Of a stretch of 64,000 bases of DNA, positions 1-9,832 are shown in pieces. A program made the translations under genes and the position numbers. Below the pieces are notes generated by a model. It saw only the letters and a list, made by a program, of their open reading frames with translations. It did no database searches and was not told where the DNA came from. The DNA is taken from the NCBI RefSeq assembly GCF_005484585.1, contig NZ_CP039435.1:1488001-1552000 (forward strand), in the 5' to 3' direction. Position 1 is the stretch's first letter. Every line of letters starts with the position of its first letter. Source of the stretch: Brevundimonas sp. SGAir0440 (GTDB lineage Bacteria; Pseudomonadota; Alphaproteobacteria; Caulobacterales; Caulobacteraceae).

Positions 1-1624
1 AGCCCCACGGTCCGCCGCGCGGGTTGGCGTTGATGCGCTTGCCGAAGACGACGTAGAGGCCCACGCCGCCGGCGAGGGCTATAAGGCTCAGCACCAGCGG
101 CAGGTTGAACCCGTGCCACAGAGCCAGGCTGTAATAGGGCAGGTCAAAGCCCAGCACCGAAACGGCGGCGCTCTTCAGGAATGGCCCCACCGTAACCGCC
201 GGAAAGATGCCGACGACCAGGCACAGCGCGACCAGCACCTCGACGGGGCGACGCATCCAGGCGGGCGGCTCGTGCGGGATGCGATCCAGCTCTGTCGGCG
301 CCGGGCCGAAGAAGGTCGCGTGGATGAAACGCAGGGAATACAGAACGCTGAAGGCGCTGGCCAAGGTGGCCAGGGCGGGCAGCAGCATGTTTAGGCCGTG
401 CGTATGGGCGCTGGCCACCGCTTCGGCTAGGAACATTTCCTTTGACAGAAAGCCGTTCAACAGGGGCACGCCCGCCATCGCGGCTGCGGCCACCATGGCC
501 AGGGTCGCCGTGAAGGGCATGAAGCGGAACAGACCGCTGAGCTTGCGCATATCTCGCGTGCCGGCCTCATGATCGATGATGCCGGCCGCCATGAAGAGCG
601 ACGCCTTGAAGGTGGCGTGGTTCACCGTATGGAAGATGGCCGCGATACAGGCTAGCGGACTGCCCAGTCCCAACAGCAGCACGATCAGACCCAGATGGCT
701 GATCGTCGAATAGGCCAGCAGCCCTTTGAGATCATGCTGGAAGATGGCGCACCAAGCGCCGAGCAGCAGCGTCGCCAAGCCCATCCCACCGACGATCAGA
801 TACCAGCTCTCGGACCCGGCCAGGACGGGCCAGAAGCGGACCAGCAGGAAGACCCCAGCCTTCACCATGGTGGCGGAGTGCAGATAGGCGCTGACCGGCG
901 TCGGCGCTGCCATGGCGCGGGGCAGCCAAAAGTGGAACGGAAACTGCGCGCTCTTGGTCATCGCGCCGAGCAGCAGCAGGATCAGCGCGGGCAGATACAG
1001 CGGGCTGGTCTGGATCGCCTCTCGCGACGCCAAGACGACATCGAGGTCATAGCTGCCGACGATCCGTCCGATCAGGATCATGCCGACCAGCAGGGCGATG
1101 CCGCCCGCGGCCGTCACCGTCAGCGCCATGCGCGACCCTTCGCGCGCGGCGGGGTTCTGGTGCCAATAGCCGATCAACAGGAAGGAAAAGAGGCTGGTTA
1201 GCTCCCAGAAGACCACCAGCTGGATCAGATTGCCCGACAGCACCACGCCCTGCATCGCGCCCATGAAGGCCAGCAGGAAGGAGAAGAACCGCGGGACCGG
1301 ATCCTTCGGCGACATGTAGTAGCGGGCATAGAGCACCACCAAGGCGCCGATCCCCAGGATCAGAGCGCTGAACAGCCACGACAGTCCGTCCAGTCGCAGC
1401 ACCAGACTGACGCCCAGCGACGGCAGCCACGGGATTTCATAGCGCAGCGTCTCCCCGTCCTGGAACATCGGCCATAGCGCGGCCAGACATCCCAGGCTGA
1501 CCAAGGCCACGACCCAGGAAAGGATGGCGGCCGAGGTGCGTGCGTGACGCGGCAAGCCGGACGCGACGATGGCGCCAAGAAACGGCAAGACCAGGATGAC
1601 GACAAGAAGGAAGCTGATGGACAT
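1..1624 (-). CDS. mrpA: Na+/H+ antiporter subunit A (MrpA/MnhA family), 5' part
   Basis: Reading the minus strand from the ATG at 1624 gives one open frame that leaves the window at base 1, so the C-terminal part is missing. The product starts MSISFLLVVILVLPFLGAIV and is an almost unbroken series of hydrophobic segments. It contains the stretches TKSAQFPFHFWLPRAMAAPT and FHTVNHATFKASLFMAAGI, which are signatures of the proton-translocating NuoL/MrpA membrane family. MrpA is the large subunit of the multi-subunit Mrp antiporter in the inner membrane, which exports Na+ in exchange for H+. In many alphaproteobacteria it is fused to MrpB; that cannot be seen here. NuoL is the main alternative, but the short loop before the first conserved helices and the absence of nuo neighbours favour MrpA. 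Confidence 0.8.
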   Translation of the reverse strand, partial: MSISFLLVVILVLPFLGAIVASGLPRHARTSAAILSWVVALVSLGCLAALWPMFQDGETLRYEIPWLPSLGVSLVLRLDGLSWLFSALILGIGALVVLYARYYMSPKDPVPRFFSFLLAFMGAMQGVVLSGNLIQLVVFWELTSLFSFLLIGYWHQNPAAREGSRMALTVTAAGGIALLVGMILIGRIVGSYDLDVVLASREAIQTSPLYLPALILLLLGAMTKSAQFPFHFWLPRAMAAPTPVSAYLHSATMVKAGVFLLVRFWPVLAGSESWYLIVGGMGLATLLLGAWCAIFQHDLKGLLAYSTISHLGLIVLLLGLGSPLACIAAIFHTVNHATFKASLFMAAGIIDHEAGTRDMRKLSGLFRFMPFTATLAMVAAAAMAGVPLLNGFLSKEMFLAEAVASAHTHGLNMLLPALATLASAFSVLYSLRFIHATFFGPAPTELDRIPHEPPAWMRRPVEVLVALCLVVGIFPAVTVGPFLKSAAVSVLGFDLPYYSLALWHGFNLPLVLSLIALAGGVGLYVVFGKRINANPRGGPWG

Positions 1625-1843
1625 CGAGGCGGGGCGTCTCTCCTGAATCGCTAGGGGGCGCTTTGCCAACGCTCAAGGTTGGCCAAGGTTCGCTTTGATC
1701 TACGGACAGTAGCCGGGTGCGTCAAAGCGACACCAGAGCGCAGACCGCCGGCGCCCAATGGCCCGATCGCCGTACGAAACAGATCAGATAGTGAGGAAAG
1801 TTTTCGACCTAACGCCTTGTCTGGCCTCAGTCTTTACCCCGAG

Positions 1844-1918
1844 TGGCTCCGCAGGTAGGATTCGAACCTACGACCAGCCGATTAACAGTCGGCTGCTCTA
1901 CCACTGAGCTACTGCGGA
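1844..1918 (-). tRNA. tRNA-Asn (GTT)
   Basis: The minus strand reads as a full cloverleaf: acceptor TCCGCAG paired with CTGCGGA, D arm GCTCAGTGGTAGAGC, anticodon stem CCGAC/GTCGG with loop TGTTAAT, and T arm with GTTCGAATC. The 3' CCA is encoded. The anticodon GTT (positions 1884-1886) reads asparagine codons. Confidence 0.95.
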
Positions 1919-1962
1919 ACATCTGCTCGGGAGGCGGGCGTATAGCAGCGGCCGTTCCGATC

Positions 1963-2796
1963 TTGCAATGGGAAAACGAGCCAATCGAAACGATATTTAT
2001 CGACGACCCCGACGACCCGCGTGTTGCGGCCTATCGCGATATCCGCGAGCGCGATCTGACGGGGCGTCAGGGGCTGTTCATAGCGGAAGGCGAGGTGGTG
2101 GTGCGTGGACTGGCGTCAAAGGCGTCGCGCTGCCGGCCTCTGTCGCTGCTGCTGTCGGAAAAGCGCGTTGCGGCTTTGGGCGACGTCATTACGTCTCTGC
2201 CGCCCGCGACGCCCGTCTATGTCGCAGGCCAGGCCGTGCTGGACCGGATCGCGGGTTTTGAACTGCACCGGGGCATTCTGGCCTTGGGCAAAAAGCCCGA
2301 GCCGCTGTCGATGGACGATGTGCTGGCGGATACCGCTCGGCAGGACGTGTTCGTCGTGGCCAGCGGGATCGGCAATCACGACAACATTGGCGGCCTATTC
2401 AGGAACGCCGCCGCCTTTGGCGCCAGGGCGGTGCTGCTTGATCCGACCTGCTGCGACCCCTTCTACCGCAAGGCGATTCGCGTTTCGGTCGGCGCGGCGC
2501 TGCGTACGCCGTTCGTCGTCGCCGGCGCGACAGACATTATCGAAGCCCTGCAGCAGGCCGGCGTCGAGGTCTTGGCGCTGACGCCATCGGCGACCGAACG
2601 GCTTTCGGACTACAGGCGCGCCGGACCGGTCGCTCTGATGCTGGGGTCGGAAGGGCCGGGGCTGCGCAGGGATTTGATCGACCGTTGCCGGCCGATCGGC
2701 ATCGCAATGGCGGGCGGCTTCGATTCGTTGAATGTCGCGGCGACGAGTGCGGTTACGCTTCATCATCTGACGACGACGGCGCTTGCTCGATCCTGA
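1963..2796 (+). CDS. TrmH/SpoU-family RNA 2'-O-methyltransferase
   Basis: The product is about 277 residues. It has the three SpoU/SPOUT motifs in order: GNHDNIGGLFRNAAAFGA, then LMLGSEGPGL, and SLNVAATSAV near the C terminus. These build the trefoil knot that binds S-adenosylmethionine in 2'-O-ribose methyltransferases acting on tRNA or rRNA. The N-terminal part (IFIAEGEVVVRGL-like) resembles the substrate-binding domain of RlmB/TrmH proteins. The open frame runs back through the tRNA-Asn gene, so its first ATG cannot be the start. A TTG at 1963 is the best candidate, though its ribosome binding site is weak. Whether the target is a tRNA or a rRNA position cannot be decided from sequence. 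Confidence 0.85.
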   Translation: MQWENEPIETIFIDDPDDPRVAAYRDIRERDLTGRQGLFIAEGEVVVRGLASKASRCRPLSLLLSEKRVAALGDVITSLPPATPVYVAGQAVLDRIAGFELHRGILALGKKPEPLSMDDVLADTARQDVFVVASGIGNHDNIGGLFRNAAAFGARAVLLDPTCCDPFYRKAIRVSVGAALRTPFVVAGATDIIEALQQAGVEVLALTPSATERLSDYRRAGPVALMLGSEGPGLRRDLIDRCRPIGIAMAGGFDSLNVAATSAVTLHHLTTTALARS

Positions 2797-2801
2797 AAAC
2801 G

Positions 2802-2829
2802 CGAAGGCCGCCCCGAGGGGCGGCCTTCG
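2802..2829 (-). terminator. Terminator between the TrmH-like gene and tRNA-Cys
   Basis: A 13-bp GC-rich hairpin (CGAAGGCCGCCCC paired with its complement) is followed by TTTT only on the minus strand. It therefore most likely ends the tRNA-Cys transcript, and may also serve the TrmH-like gene on the other strand. Confidence 0.7.
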
Positions 2830-2844
2830 TCCGTATCGTCGCGA

Positions 2845-2918
2845 TGGAGGCCTGACCGGGAATCGAACCCGGGTGCAAGGATTTGCAGTCCTCTGCGTCA
2901 CCACTCCGCCATCAGGCC
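2845..2918 (-). tRNA. tRNA-Cys (GCA)
   Basis: The minus strand folds as a cloverleaf beginning GGCCTGATGGCGGAGTGG and ending in an encoded CCA. The anticodon loop reads CTGCAAA, giving anticodon GCA for cysteine. The T arm GGGTTCGATTCCC is canonical. Confidence 0.94.
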
Positions 2919-3051
2919 GCTTTTGTCCCCGATTTCTCGGGGGCGGTCATCGCGAGGGGCGTTCGCTATCAGATCGGATTGTCCGCTGCAACGCACGGAC
3001 CTATAAGCGCGCGAGATTTCCTCCCGGATTATCGTTGAAGGCTGCCTACAG

Positions 3052-3681
3052 ATGGATTTCACCGCAGAGCGCAAGGCCATGGTCGACTCGCAGGTGCGGG
3101 TGAACGACGTGACGGATCGCGCGATTCACCTGGCCATGATGGCCGTGCCGCGTGAAAAGTACTGCGCGCCCGACCGCGCCTTCGCCGCCTATTCCGAAGA
3201 AGCGGTGATGATCGCGGGCGAGCGCCGCCTGATGCCGGCGCGCGACGTCGCCAAGCTGCTGCAAGCGGCCGATGCGCGCGAGGGCGAGAAGGCCCTGGCC
3301 ATCGCCGCGCCCTACGCCGCCGCCCTGCTGGCCCGTATGGGCGTCAGCGTCACGGCTCAGGAATCGGACGACGCCGTGTTCGCCGTGGTTGGCGAGGCCT
3401 TATCGGACGCGGGCGTGGCGACCGTCGTCGCGCCGCTGGTTCAGCCGACCGGCGAAGGATGGGATCTGATCATTTCCGAAGGCGGCGTCGAGACCCTGCC
3501 CGAATCGTGGGGCGCGGCCCTGCGTCCCGGCGGCCGGATCGTCGTGGTCGAACGCCGCGGCGCCATCGGCAAGGCGGCCCTGTATGTTCAGACGCGCGAA
3601 GGCCTGTCGCGCCGCGAACTGTTCGATTCGTCGCCTGCTGTCCTTGCCGAGCTGACGCCGGCCCCCACTTTCGCGCTGTAA
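3052..3681 (+). CDS. Protein-L-isoaspartate methyltransferase (PCMT) family protein
   Basis: This 209-residue protein starts MDFTAERKAMVDSQVRVNDV and continues with MMAVPREKYCAPDRAFAAYS. This is the typical N terminus of the short alphaproteobacterial PCMT-family proteins that lie just upstream of a tolC-like gene, as here. True PCMTs repair isoaspartyl residues using S-adenosylmethionine. In this protein the glycine-rich SAM loop is poorly conserved (GEKALAIAAPYAAALLARMG), so catalytic activity is uncertain and the name describes family membership only. The gene is separated from the TolC gene by about 140 bases, so both may be transcribed together. Confidence 0.75.
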   Translation: MDFTAERKAMVDSQVRVNDVTDRAIHLAMMAVPREKYCAPDRAFAAYSEEAVMIAGERRLMPARDVAKLLQAADAREGEKALAIAAPYAAALLARMGVSVTAQESDDAVFAVVGEALSDAGVATVVAPLVQPTGEGWDLIISEGGVETLPESWGAALRPGGRIVVVERRGAIGKAALYVQTREGLSRRELFDSSPAVLAELTPAPTFAL

Positions 3682-3821
3682 GATCAAAGAGACGCGCGGT
3701 TGCGACGGAAATCCCGTTCGCAACCGTGAAGAAAACTTAACTGGCGTGTGGTTCGGTCAGGCCGCAGTTACGCTTGAGAAAACATTCGGGCGTTCTTTGG
3801 AGCGTCACGCAAGGACGGACA

Positions 3822-5357
3822 ATGTTGAAACGCTCGCGTGTGCTGGCTTCGGCCGCTGTGGTCGCCGTGATGACCGGTCTGGGCGCACCGGCCTGGGCCG
3901 AGACGCTGCAGGACGCCATCGCCCTGGCCTATCGGACCAATCCCAACCTGCTGGCCCAGCGCGCCAACCAGCGTGCGCTGGACGAGACGGTGGTTCAGGC
4001 GCGGTCGGGCCTGCGCCCGACCATCGGCGCTTCGGCAGGCGTGGACTACACCCGCAGCGACTTCCCCGCCGTGACCCAGTTCGTCGACACGAACGGCGAC
4101 GGCATACCCGACACCCAGGTCACGACCTCGTCGTCCGAAACCGAAGGCGCCAATGTCGGCGTCAGCGTCAGCCAGAACGTCTGGACCGCCGGCCGCACCT
4201 CGCGCGCCATCGACCAGGCCCGCGCCAGCGTCCTGGCCGGCCGTGAGAACCTGCGCGAGATCGAGCAGTCGGTCATGCTGTCGGTGATCCAGGCCTATGT
4301 GAACGTCACCCGCGACATGGAAATCCTGCGTATCCGTCAGGAGAACCTGACGGTGCTGCAACGCCAGCTGGAAGAAACCAGCGCCCGATTCGAGGTCGGT
4401 GAGATCACCCGCACCGACGTGGCTCAGGCCGAAGCTTCGCAGGCGCAGTCCGAAGCCGATCTCGCGAACGCCCAGGCCCAGTTGTCCACGTCGCGCGCCG
4501 CCTATGCCGCCGTCGTCGGCCAATCGCCGGCCGACTTGGAAGCCGCGCCGGTCCTGCCAGAGGTTCCCAGCGACTTCGACGTCGCCATAGAGACGGCGTT
4601 GCAGCGCAATCCCGCTGTCCTGGCCGCGACCTATCAGTTGCAAAGCGCCGAGGCGGCCGTCGCCGCCGCCCGTTCGGAATATCTGCCGTCGGTGCGCGCC
4701 ACCGCCTCTTATGGCGGTTCGACCAACGATCTGGGCGACCTGGGCGAACTGGCTGATCGTCGCAGCTTCACGGCCGGCGCCACCCTGTCCGTGCCGCTGT
4801 TCACCGGCGGTCTGAACCGCTCTCGCGTCGCCCAGGCCTTGGAGCGCGCCAACGCGGCCCAGATCGGCATCGAGGGCGAGCGCCGCACCGTGCTGCAGAA
4901 CGTCAGCTCGGCCTACGCCCAGGTGCTATCGACCCGCGCCACGGTCGCGGCCGGCACCGAAGCGGTTCGCGCTGCATCGGTCGCGGCCGAAGGCGTGCGC
5001 CAGGAAGCCCAGGTCGGCCTGCGCACCACGCTGGACGTGCTGAACCAGGAATTGGCGCTGCGCAACGCCCAGACGGCGGTCGCCAGCGCTCGAGCCGCGG
5101 AATACGTCGCCCGCGCCTCGCTGCTGGCCGCCATGGGCCAGTTGGAAGGCCCGGCGCTGAACCCGACGATCGAGGCCTATGATCCCGCAACGAACTACGA
5201 CCAGGTCAAGGGTCGCGGCGGCCTGCCGTGGGACGGCGTGATCGAGACGCTGGACCGCGTGGCCTCGCCGCCGATCGTGACCACGCCGGACACCGCCGAC
5301 GCGCCGATCGACGCTCAGCTCAAGGGCGAGGTCGTGCGCACGGCGCCGCAGAACTGA
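3822..5357 (+). CDS. TolC-family outer membrane efflux protein
   Basis: The product is 511 residues from the ATG at 3822, which has AAGGACGG before it and opens a clear signal peptide (MLKRSRVLASAAVVAVMTGL, cleaved near AWAE). An upstream in-frame start would add residues before the signal peptide and was not used. The mature part shows two similar outer membrane efflux repeats, with LQDAIALAYRTNPNLLAQRA opening the first and ETALQRNPAVLAATYQLQSA opening the second. It is rich in Ala/Gln/Glu helices that form the periplasmic tunnel. TolC proteins form the outer membrane exit duct for type I secretion systems and RND pumps. No partner pump gene is present next to it. Confidence 0.92.
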   Translation: MLKRSRVLASAAVVAVMTGLGAPAWAETLQDAIALAYRTNPNLLAQRANQRALDETVVQARSGLRPTIGASAGVDYTRSDFPAVTQFVDTNGDGIPDTQVTTSSSETEGANVGVSVSQNVWTAGRTSRAIDQARASVLAGRENLREIEQSVMLSVIQAYVNVTRDMEILRIRQENLTVLQRQLEETSARFEVGEITRTDVAQAEASQAQSEADLANAQAQLSTSRAAYAAVVGQSPADLEAAPVLPEVPSDFDVAIETALQRNPAVLAATYQLQSAEAAVAAARSEYLPSVRATASYGGSTNDLGDLGELADRRSFTAGATLSVPLFTGGLNRSRVAQALERANAAQIGIEGERRTVLQNVSSAYAQVLSTRATVAAGTEAVRAASVAAEGVRQEAQVGLRTTLDVLNQELALRNAQTAVASARAAEYVARASLLAAMGQLEGPALNPTIEAYDPATNYDQVKGRGGLPWDGVIETLDRVASPPIVTTPDTADAPIDAQLKGEVVRTAPQN

Positions 5358-5487
5358 CCGCTTCGAATACGGACGGAAACCGCCCGTTGATTCCGACGGG
5401 CGAAGATGCGACGACAAGGCACAGGTTTCGAGCGATCCGTCGTTCGGCGCCCACCCCTTCTACCCAGGCCTCGCCCAAGGTTGCGCC

Positions 5488-6087
5488 ATGACCGATCAGT
5501 CCGCCCAGGAACCGACCATGGAAGAGATTCTGGCGTCGATTCGCCGGATTATCTCTGAAGACGAGGCCCCGGCCGAGACGCCGGCCGCCGCTATGCCGGA
5601 AGCCGCGCCTGAGCCGGCGCCCGAGCCGCTGGCCGCCGAAACCATCTTCGCCGCCCCGGTCGAGCCGACGCCGGAACCCGCCGCCGTTGAAGACGATGTG
5701 CTGGAATTGACCGACCGCTATGAGGCGCCGGCCGAAACCATCGGCGATCTGGACGTGGTCGAACACTCGCCCGCGCCCTATCAGCCCGAGCCTGAACCCG
5801 CTTACGAATCGGCTCCCGAGCCGGCCCCGGCCTACGACACACTGGTCGGCGACAGCGCCGCCGCCAGCGCCGCGTCGGCCTTTGCAGGCCTGGCCGCCAG
5901 CTTCAAGAAGCCTGAGCCGGCTCCGTCGGCCTCGGGCGACCTGCCCTTCGTCAGCGGCAACACGGTCGAGGCCATGGTCGCCGAGATGCTGCGCCCGCTG
6001 TTGAAGGACTGGCTGGACAACAATCTGCCCGGCATCGTTCAGGCGGCGGTACAAAAGGAAGTCGAACGCATCGCGCGCAGCGCCTAG
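5488..6087 (+). CDS. popZ: Polar organizing protein PopZ (DUF2497)
   Basis: The 199-residue product has the three-part PopZ plan. It has an N-terminal helix (EPTMEEILASIRRIISEDEA), a long disordered linker very rich in Pro, Glu and Ala (about residues 30-135), and C-terminal helices containing EAMVAEMLRPLLKDWLDNNL and a Lys/Glu end. In Caulobacter crescentus PopZ assembles into a polar scaffold that anchors the centromere through ParB and recruits cell-cycle regulators. The linker drives condensate formation and the C-terminal helices drive oligomerisation. The position directly upstream of valS is the same as in Caulobacter and supports the assignment. It is slightly longer than the Caulobacter protein, mostly in the linker. 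Confidence 0.93.
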   Translation: MTDQSAQEPTMEEILASIRRIISEDEAPAETPAAAMPEAAPEPAPEPLAAETIFAAPVEPTPEPAAVEDDVLELTDRYEAPAETIGDLDVVEHSPAPYQPEPEPAYESAPEPAPAYDTLVGDSAAASAASAFAGLAASFKKPEPAPSASGDLPFVSGNTVEAMVAEMLRPLLKDWLDNNLPGIVQAAVQKEVERIARSA

Positions 6088-6117
6088 CCCTTCGCTTCAG
6101 CCCAGACTAATCCGAGG

Positions 6118-6144
6118 GGCGGCTCCTGAAGGGGCCGCCTTTCT
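6118..6144 (+). terminator. Rho-independent terminator after popZ
   Basis: A 9-bp stem (GGCGGCTCC with GGGGCCGCC, one G-U pair) with the loop TGAA is followed by TTTCT. It lies 30 bases after the popZ stop codon and separates popZ from valS. Confidence 0.75.
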
Positions 6145-6201
6145 GCATTTTCGATATGCTCATGTAGCGACGCGCCGCGCGCGGAGCGTTAGCAAAAAAG
6201 A

Positions 6202-8934
6202 ATGACGATGCTTGAGAAGACCTTCGAACCCCAGGCCGCCGAGCCCCGCCTTTACGCCCAGTGGGAAGAGAGCGGCCTGTTCGCGCCCCGCACCGACGGC
6301 GCCGCCGAGGCCTATTCGATCGTCATTCCGCCGCCCAATGTGACCGGCAGCCTGCACATCGGCCATGCGCTGAACAACACGCTGCAGGACATCCTGGCGC
6401 GCTATCACCGCATGAAGGGCAAGGCGGTGCTGTGGCTGCCCGGCACGGACCACGCCGGCATTGCAACCCAGATGGTGGTCGAGCGTCAGCTGGCCGCCGC
6501 CGGCAATATCGGCCGTCGCGACATGGGCCGCGACGCCTTCATCGAAAAGATCTGGGAGTGGAAGGCCGAAAGCGGCGGGACCATCGTGCGTCAGCTGCGC
6601 CGTCTTGGCGCATCGTGCGACTGGTCGCGTGAGCGGTTCACTCTGGACGAGGGGCTGAACGCCGCCGTCCGCAAGGTCTTCGTGCAACTGCACAAGGAAG
6701 GCCTGATCTATCGCGACAAGCGGCTGGTGAACTGGGACCCGCATTTCCAGACCGCCATCTCGGACCTGGAGGTCGAGCAGCGCGAGGTGGACGGCGCCTA
6801 CTGGCACTTCGCCTATCCGCTGGCCGACGGCGTGACCTACGAACACCCCATCGCCTTCGACGAGGAGGGCAAGGCGACCGAGTTCGAGACGCGCGACTTC
6901 ATCGTCGTCGCCACGACCCGGCCCGAGACCATGCTGGGCGACACCGGCGTGGCGGTGCATCCGGATGACGGGCGGTATGCCGGCCTGGTCGGCAAGTTCG
7001 TCACCCTGCCGATCACCGGCCGTCGCATCCCCATCGTCGCCGACGACTATGCCGATCCGACGAAGGGTTCGGGCGCGGTGAAGATCACGCCGGCGCATGA
7101 TTTCAACGACTTCGGCGTGGGCAAGCGGGCGGGCCTGCCGTCGCTGAATATCCTCGACGCTTTCGGACGCATCACCGACGTCGATACGCCCGACGTGCCC
7201 GCGGACTACGTCGGGCAAGATCGCTTCGCCGCGCGCAAGGCCATCGTCGCCCGCGCCGAGGAAGAGGGCTGGCTGCGCGAGATCGAGAAGACCAAACACG
7301 TCGTCCCGCACGGCGACCGCTCCGGTGTGGTCATCGAGCCGTGGCTGACGGACCAGTGGTACGTCGACGCCAAGGTCCTGGCCCAACCCGCGCTGAAGGC
7401 TGTGGAGCAGGGCGATACGGTGTTTGAGCCCAAGTCGTACGAGAAGATCTATTTCGAATGGCTGCGCAACATCGAGCCCTGGTGCATCTCGCGCCAGCTG
7501 TGGTGGGGGCACCGTATCCCGGCCTGGTATGGCCCGAACGGCGAAATCTATGTCGCCGAGACGGAAGAGGACGCCCGCGAACAGGCGATGGCGGACTACG
7601 ATTCCGAGGTCGCCCTGACCCAGGACGAGGATGTTCTCGACACCTGGTTTTCCTCGGCCCTGTGGCCGTTCTCGACCATGGGCTGGCCCGAGAAGACCGA
7701 GGATCTGGAGCGGTTCTATCCGACCAGCGACCTGGTCACGGCGGCGGACATCATCTTCTTCTGGGTCGCCCGGATGATGATGATGGGCCAGCACTTCATG
7801 GGCGAGGTCCCGTTCAAGCGCGTCATCATCAATGGCCTCGTCCGCGACGAGAAGGGCCAGAAGATGAGCAAATCCAAGGGGAACGTCATCGACCCCTTGG
7901 GCATCATCGACGAACTGGGCGCCGATCCGTTGCGCTTCACCATGGCCATCCTGTCCGGCACGCGCGACATCAAACTGTCGAAGCAACGGATCGAGGGTTA
8001 CCGCAACTTCGGCACCAAGCTGTGGAACGCCGCGCGCTTCAGCCAAATGAACGAGGCGCGCCGCGTCGATGGCTTCGATCCCGCGAGCGTCGACCAGACG
8101 ATCAACCGCTGGATCCGAGGCGAGGTGACCAAGGCCGAACGCGCGGTGTCGCAAGCTATCGAAGGCGGACGCTTCGACGATGCGGCGGGCGCTTTGTATC
8201 GCTTCGTCTGGAACGTCTTCTGCGACTGGTATCTGGAACTGGCCAAACCGGTGTTCCAAGGCGCCGATGAAGCCGCAAAAGCCGAGACGCGGGCGATGAC
8301 CGCCTGGACGCTGGACCAGGCGCTTAAGCTTCTGCATCCGGTCATGCCCTTCATCACCGAGGAACTGTGGGCCGAACTGGGCAAGGAGGGCCCGGCTCGC
8401 GACGGCTTGCTGATTGGGGCCGAGTGGCCGGTTCTGCCGGACGCCTTCATCGACGCCTCGGCCGAAGCCGAGATCGGCTGGCTGGTCGATCTGGTCGGCG
8501 AGATTCGCGGTCTGCGCGCCGAAATGAACGTGCCGCCGTCGGCCAAGCTGCCGCTGGCCTTTGTCGCGCCCGACGCCGTGACGGCCGAGCGGATCGCGCG
8601 GCACCGCGATCTAATCCTGACCCTGGGCCGGGTGTCGGAGGTCGGCTCGGCGGACGCGGCGCCGGCAGGGGCCGTGACCTTCGTGTCTGGTGGCTCGACC
8701 ATCGCCTTGTCCTTGGCGGGCATCATCGATCTGACCGTCGAACGGGCCCGTCTGGAGAAGGAAATCGCCGCCTTCGACAGCGACATTGGCCATGTGAACA
8801 AGAAGCTGGGCAACCCCAACTTCGTGTCCCGCGCCGCGCCGGAGGTCGTCGAAGAACAGCGCGCCAAACTGGCAGAGGCCGAGGCAGGCAAGGTCAAGCT
8901 ACAGGCGGCGCTGGCGCGTCTGGCGTCGCTTTGA
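6202..8934 (+). CDS. valS: Valyl-tRNA synthetase
   Basis: At 910 residues this is a full-length class I synthetase that charges tRNA-Val in the cytoplasm. The nucleotide-binding signatures are present: [20 protein letters not shown] (HIGH motif) near residue 45, and [14 protein letters not shown] near residue 555. The CP1 editing domain lies between them ([21 protein letters not shown]). The C-terminal coiled coil ([20 protein letters not shown] and beyond) is the ValS-specific tRNA-binding arm. Two close start codons exist (6202 and 6208); the first is used. The long minus-strand frame opposite this gene is a codon-bias shadow. Confidence 0.98.
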   Translation: MTMLEKTFEPQAAEPRLYAQWEESGLFAPRTDGAAEAYSIVIPPPNVTGSLHIGHALNNTLQDILARYHRMKGKAVLWLPGTDHAGIATQMVVERQLAAAGNIGRRDMGRDAFIEKIWEWKAESGGTIVRQLRRLGASCDWSRERFTLDEGLNAAVRKVFVQLHKEGLIYRDKRLVNWDPHFQTAISDLEVEQREVDGAYWHFAYPLADGVTYEHPIAFDEEGKATEFETRDFIVVATTRPETMLGDTGVAVHPDDGRYAGLVGKFVTLPITGRRIPIVADDYADPTKGSGAVKITPAHDFNDFGVGKRAGLPSLNILDAFGRITDVDTPDVPADYVGQDRFAARKAIVARAEEEGWLREIEKTKHVVPHGDRSGVVIEPWLTDQWYVDAKVLAQPALKAVEQGDTVFEPKSYEKIYFEWLRNIEPWCISRQLWWGHRIPAWYGPNGEIYVAETEEDAREQAMADYDSEVALTQDEDVLDTWFSSALWPFSTMGWPEKTEDLERFYPTSDLVTAADIIFFWVARMMMMGQHFMGEVPFKRVIINGLVRDEKGQKMSKSKGNVIDPLGIIDELGADPLRFTMAILSGTRDIKLSKQRIEGYRNFGTKLWNAARFSQMNEARRVDGFDPASVDQTINRWIRGEVTKAERAVSQAIEGGRFDDAAGALYRFVWNVFCDWYLELAKPVFQGADEAAKAETRAMTAWTLDQALKLLHPVMPFITEELWAELGKEGPARDGLLIGAEWPVLPDAFIDASAEAEIGWLVDLVGEIRGLRAEMNVPPSAKLPLAFVAPDAVTAERIARHRDLILTLGRVSEVGSADAAPAGAVTFVSGGSTIALSLAGIIDLTVERARLEKEIAAFDSDIGHVNKKLGNPNFVSRAAPEVVEEQRAKLAEAEAGKVKLQAALARLASL

Positions 8935-8955
8935 CGCCCTGATGAAAGCAAGGCT

Positions 8956-9687
8956 GTGAAGACGCGGATTGATCAGCTTCTGGTCGCACGCGGCCTGTTC
9001 GACAGCCGCTCGCAAGCGCGCGCCGCGATCGAGGCGGGGCTGGTTCTGGCCGACGGCGTGATCGTGCGGAAGGCGTCCGAACCGTTTGCCGACGACATTG
9101 CGCTGGAGGCCCAACCCGCCCACCCGTGGGTCGGGCGCGGCGCGCTGAAGCTGGACCACGCCCTGACCCTGTGGCCTGTCCTCGTGGAGGGCAGGGTGGC
9201 GCTGGATGTCGGCGCATCGACCGGCGGCTTTACCGAGGTTTTGCTGACCCGCGGCGCGGCCAAGGTGTTCGCCGTCGACGTCGGCTTCGGCCAGATGCAC
9301 GCACGGGTGTCGTCCGATCCCCGCGTGGTCAATCTGGAGCGCACCGATGCGCGCGACCTGACGCCAGATCTGATCCCGCAGCCGCCGTCGCTGGTCGTCT
9401 GCGACGCCAGTTTCATCAGCCTGATCAAGGTTCTCCCGGCCGCGCTCGATCTGGCGACGCCTGGCGCGGATCTGGTTACCTTGGTGAAGCCGCAGTTCGA
9501 GGCCGATGGCCCGGGCGGCGGCAAGAAGGGCGTGATCAAGGATGCAGCGGCGCATGCGGCCGCCGTGGAGCGCGTACGCGACTGGCTGGAAGCGCTGGGT
9601 TGGACGGTTCAGGCGGTAACCGAAAGCCCGATCACCGGCGGCGACGGCAATGTCGAGTTCCTGCTCTGGGCGAAGAAGCCGGGCTGA
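8956..9687 (+). CDS. tlyA: TlyA-family rRNA 2'-O-methyltransferase / hemolysin-like protein
   Basis: The 243-residue product starts at a GTG 21 bases after valS, with AAGCAAGG as ribosome binding site. An S4 RNA-binding domain is at the N terminus (RIDQLLVARGLFDSRSQARA). It is followed by an FtsJ-type methyltransferase domain with the SAM motif ALDVGASTGGFTEVLLTRGA and the KPQFEADGPGGGKKGV segment. In mycobacteria TlyA methylates 16S and 23S rRNA (the capreomycin target), and the name hemolysin is historical. It is probably translated from the valS transcript. Confidence 0.9.
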   Translation: MKTRIDQLLVARGLFDSRSQARAAIEAGLVLADGVIVRKASEPFADDIALEAQPAHPWVGRGALKLDHALTLWPVLVEGRVALDVGASTGGFTEVLLTRGAAKVFAVDVGFGQMHARVSSDPRVVNLERTDARDLTPDLIPQPPSLVVCDASFISLIKVLPAALDLATPGADLVTLVKPQFEADGPGGGKKGVIKDAAAHAAAVERVRDWLEALGWTVQAVTESPITGGDGNVEFLLWAKKPG

Positions 9688-9770
9688 CCAAGCCCGATAC
9701 CCAAGACCGATAGCTCAAAGGCCAGGCTCAGGTAGGCCAACGGCCGATAGCCCCCACAAACAAAGAGAAA

Positions 9771-9796
9771 CCGCCGGAGGATTTCTCCTCCGGCGG
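9771..9796. terminator. Hairpin between convergent tlyA and the glycine-zipper gene
   Basis: A perfect 11-bp stem (CCGCCGGAGGA with TCCTCCGGCGG) and a 4-base loop sits between the two converging genes. There is no strong T run on either side, so efficiency is uncertain. Confidence 0.6.
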
Positions 9797-9832
9797 CTCC
9801 GTCACGTCGTCGATCGACAGGGGGGCTGAAAA

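Noticed and set aside
1843..1962. N-terminal extension of the TrmH-like gene from an ATG at 1843
   Set aside because: This part overlaps the tRNA-Asn gene on the other strand, so the true start must be downstream.
1992..2000. TATTTA in the host TrmH-like gene (minus-strand TAAATA)
   Set aside because: Internal to a host gene and without a start codon at the expected distance; treated as background.
6160..8604. Long minus-strand reading frame of about 814 codons
   Set aside because: It lies wholly opposite valS, has an Arg/His/Leu-rich composition without any domain, and is the usual antisense shadow in high-G+C DNA.
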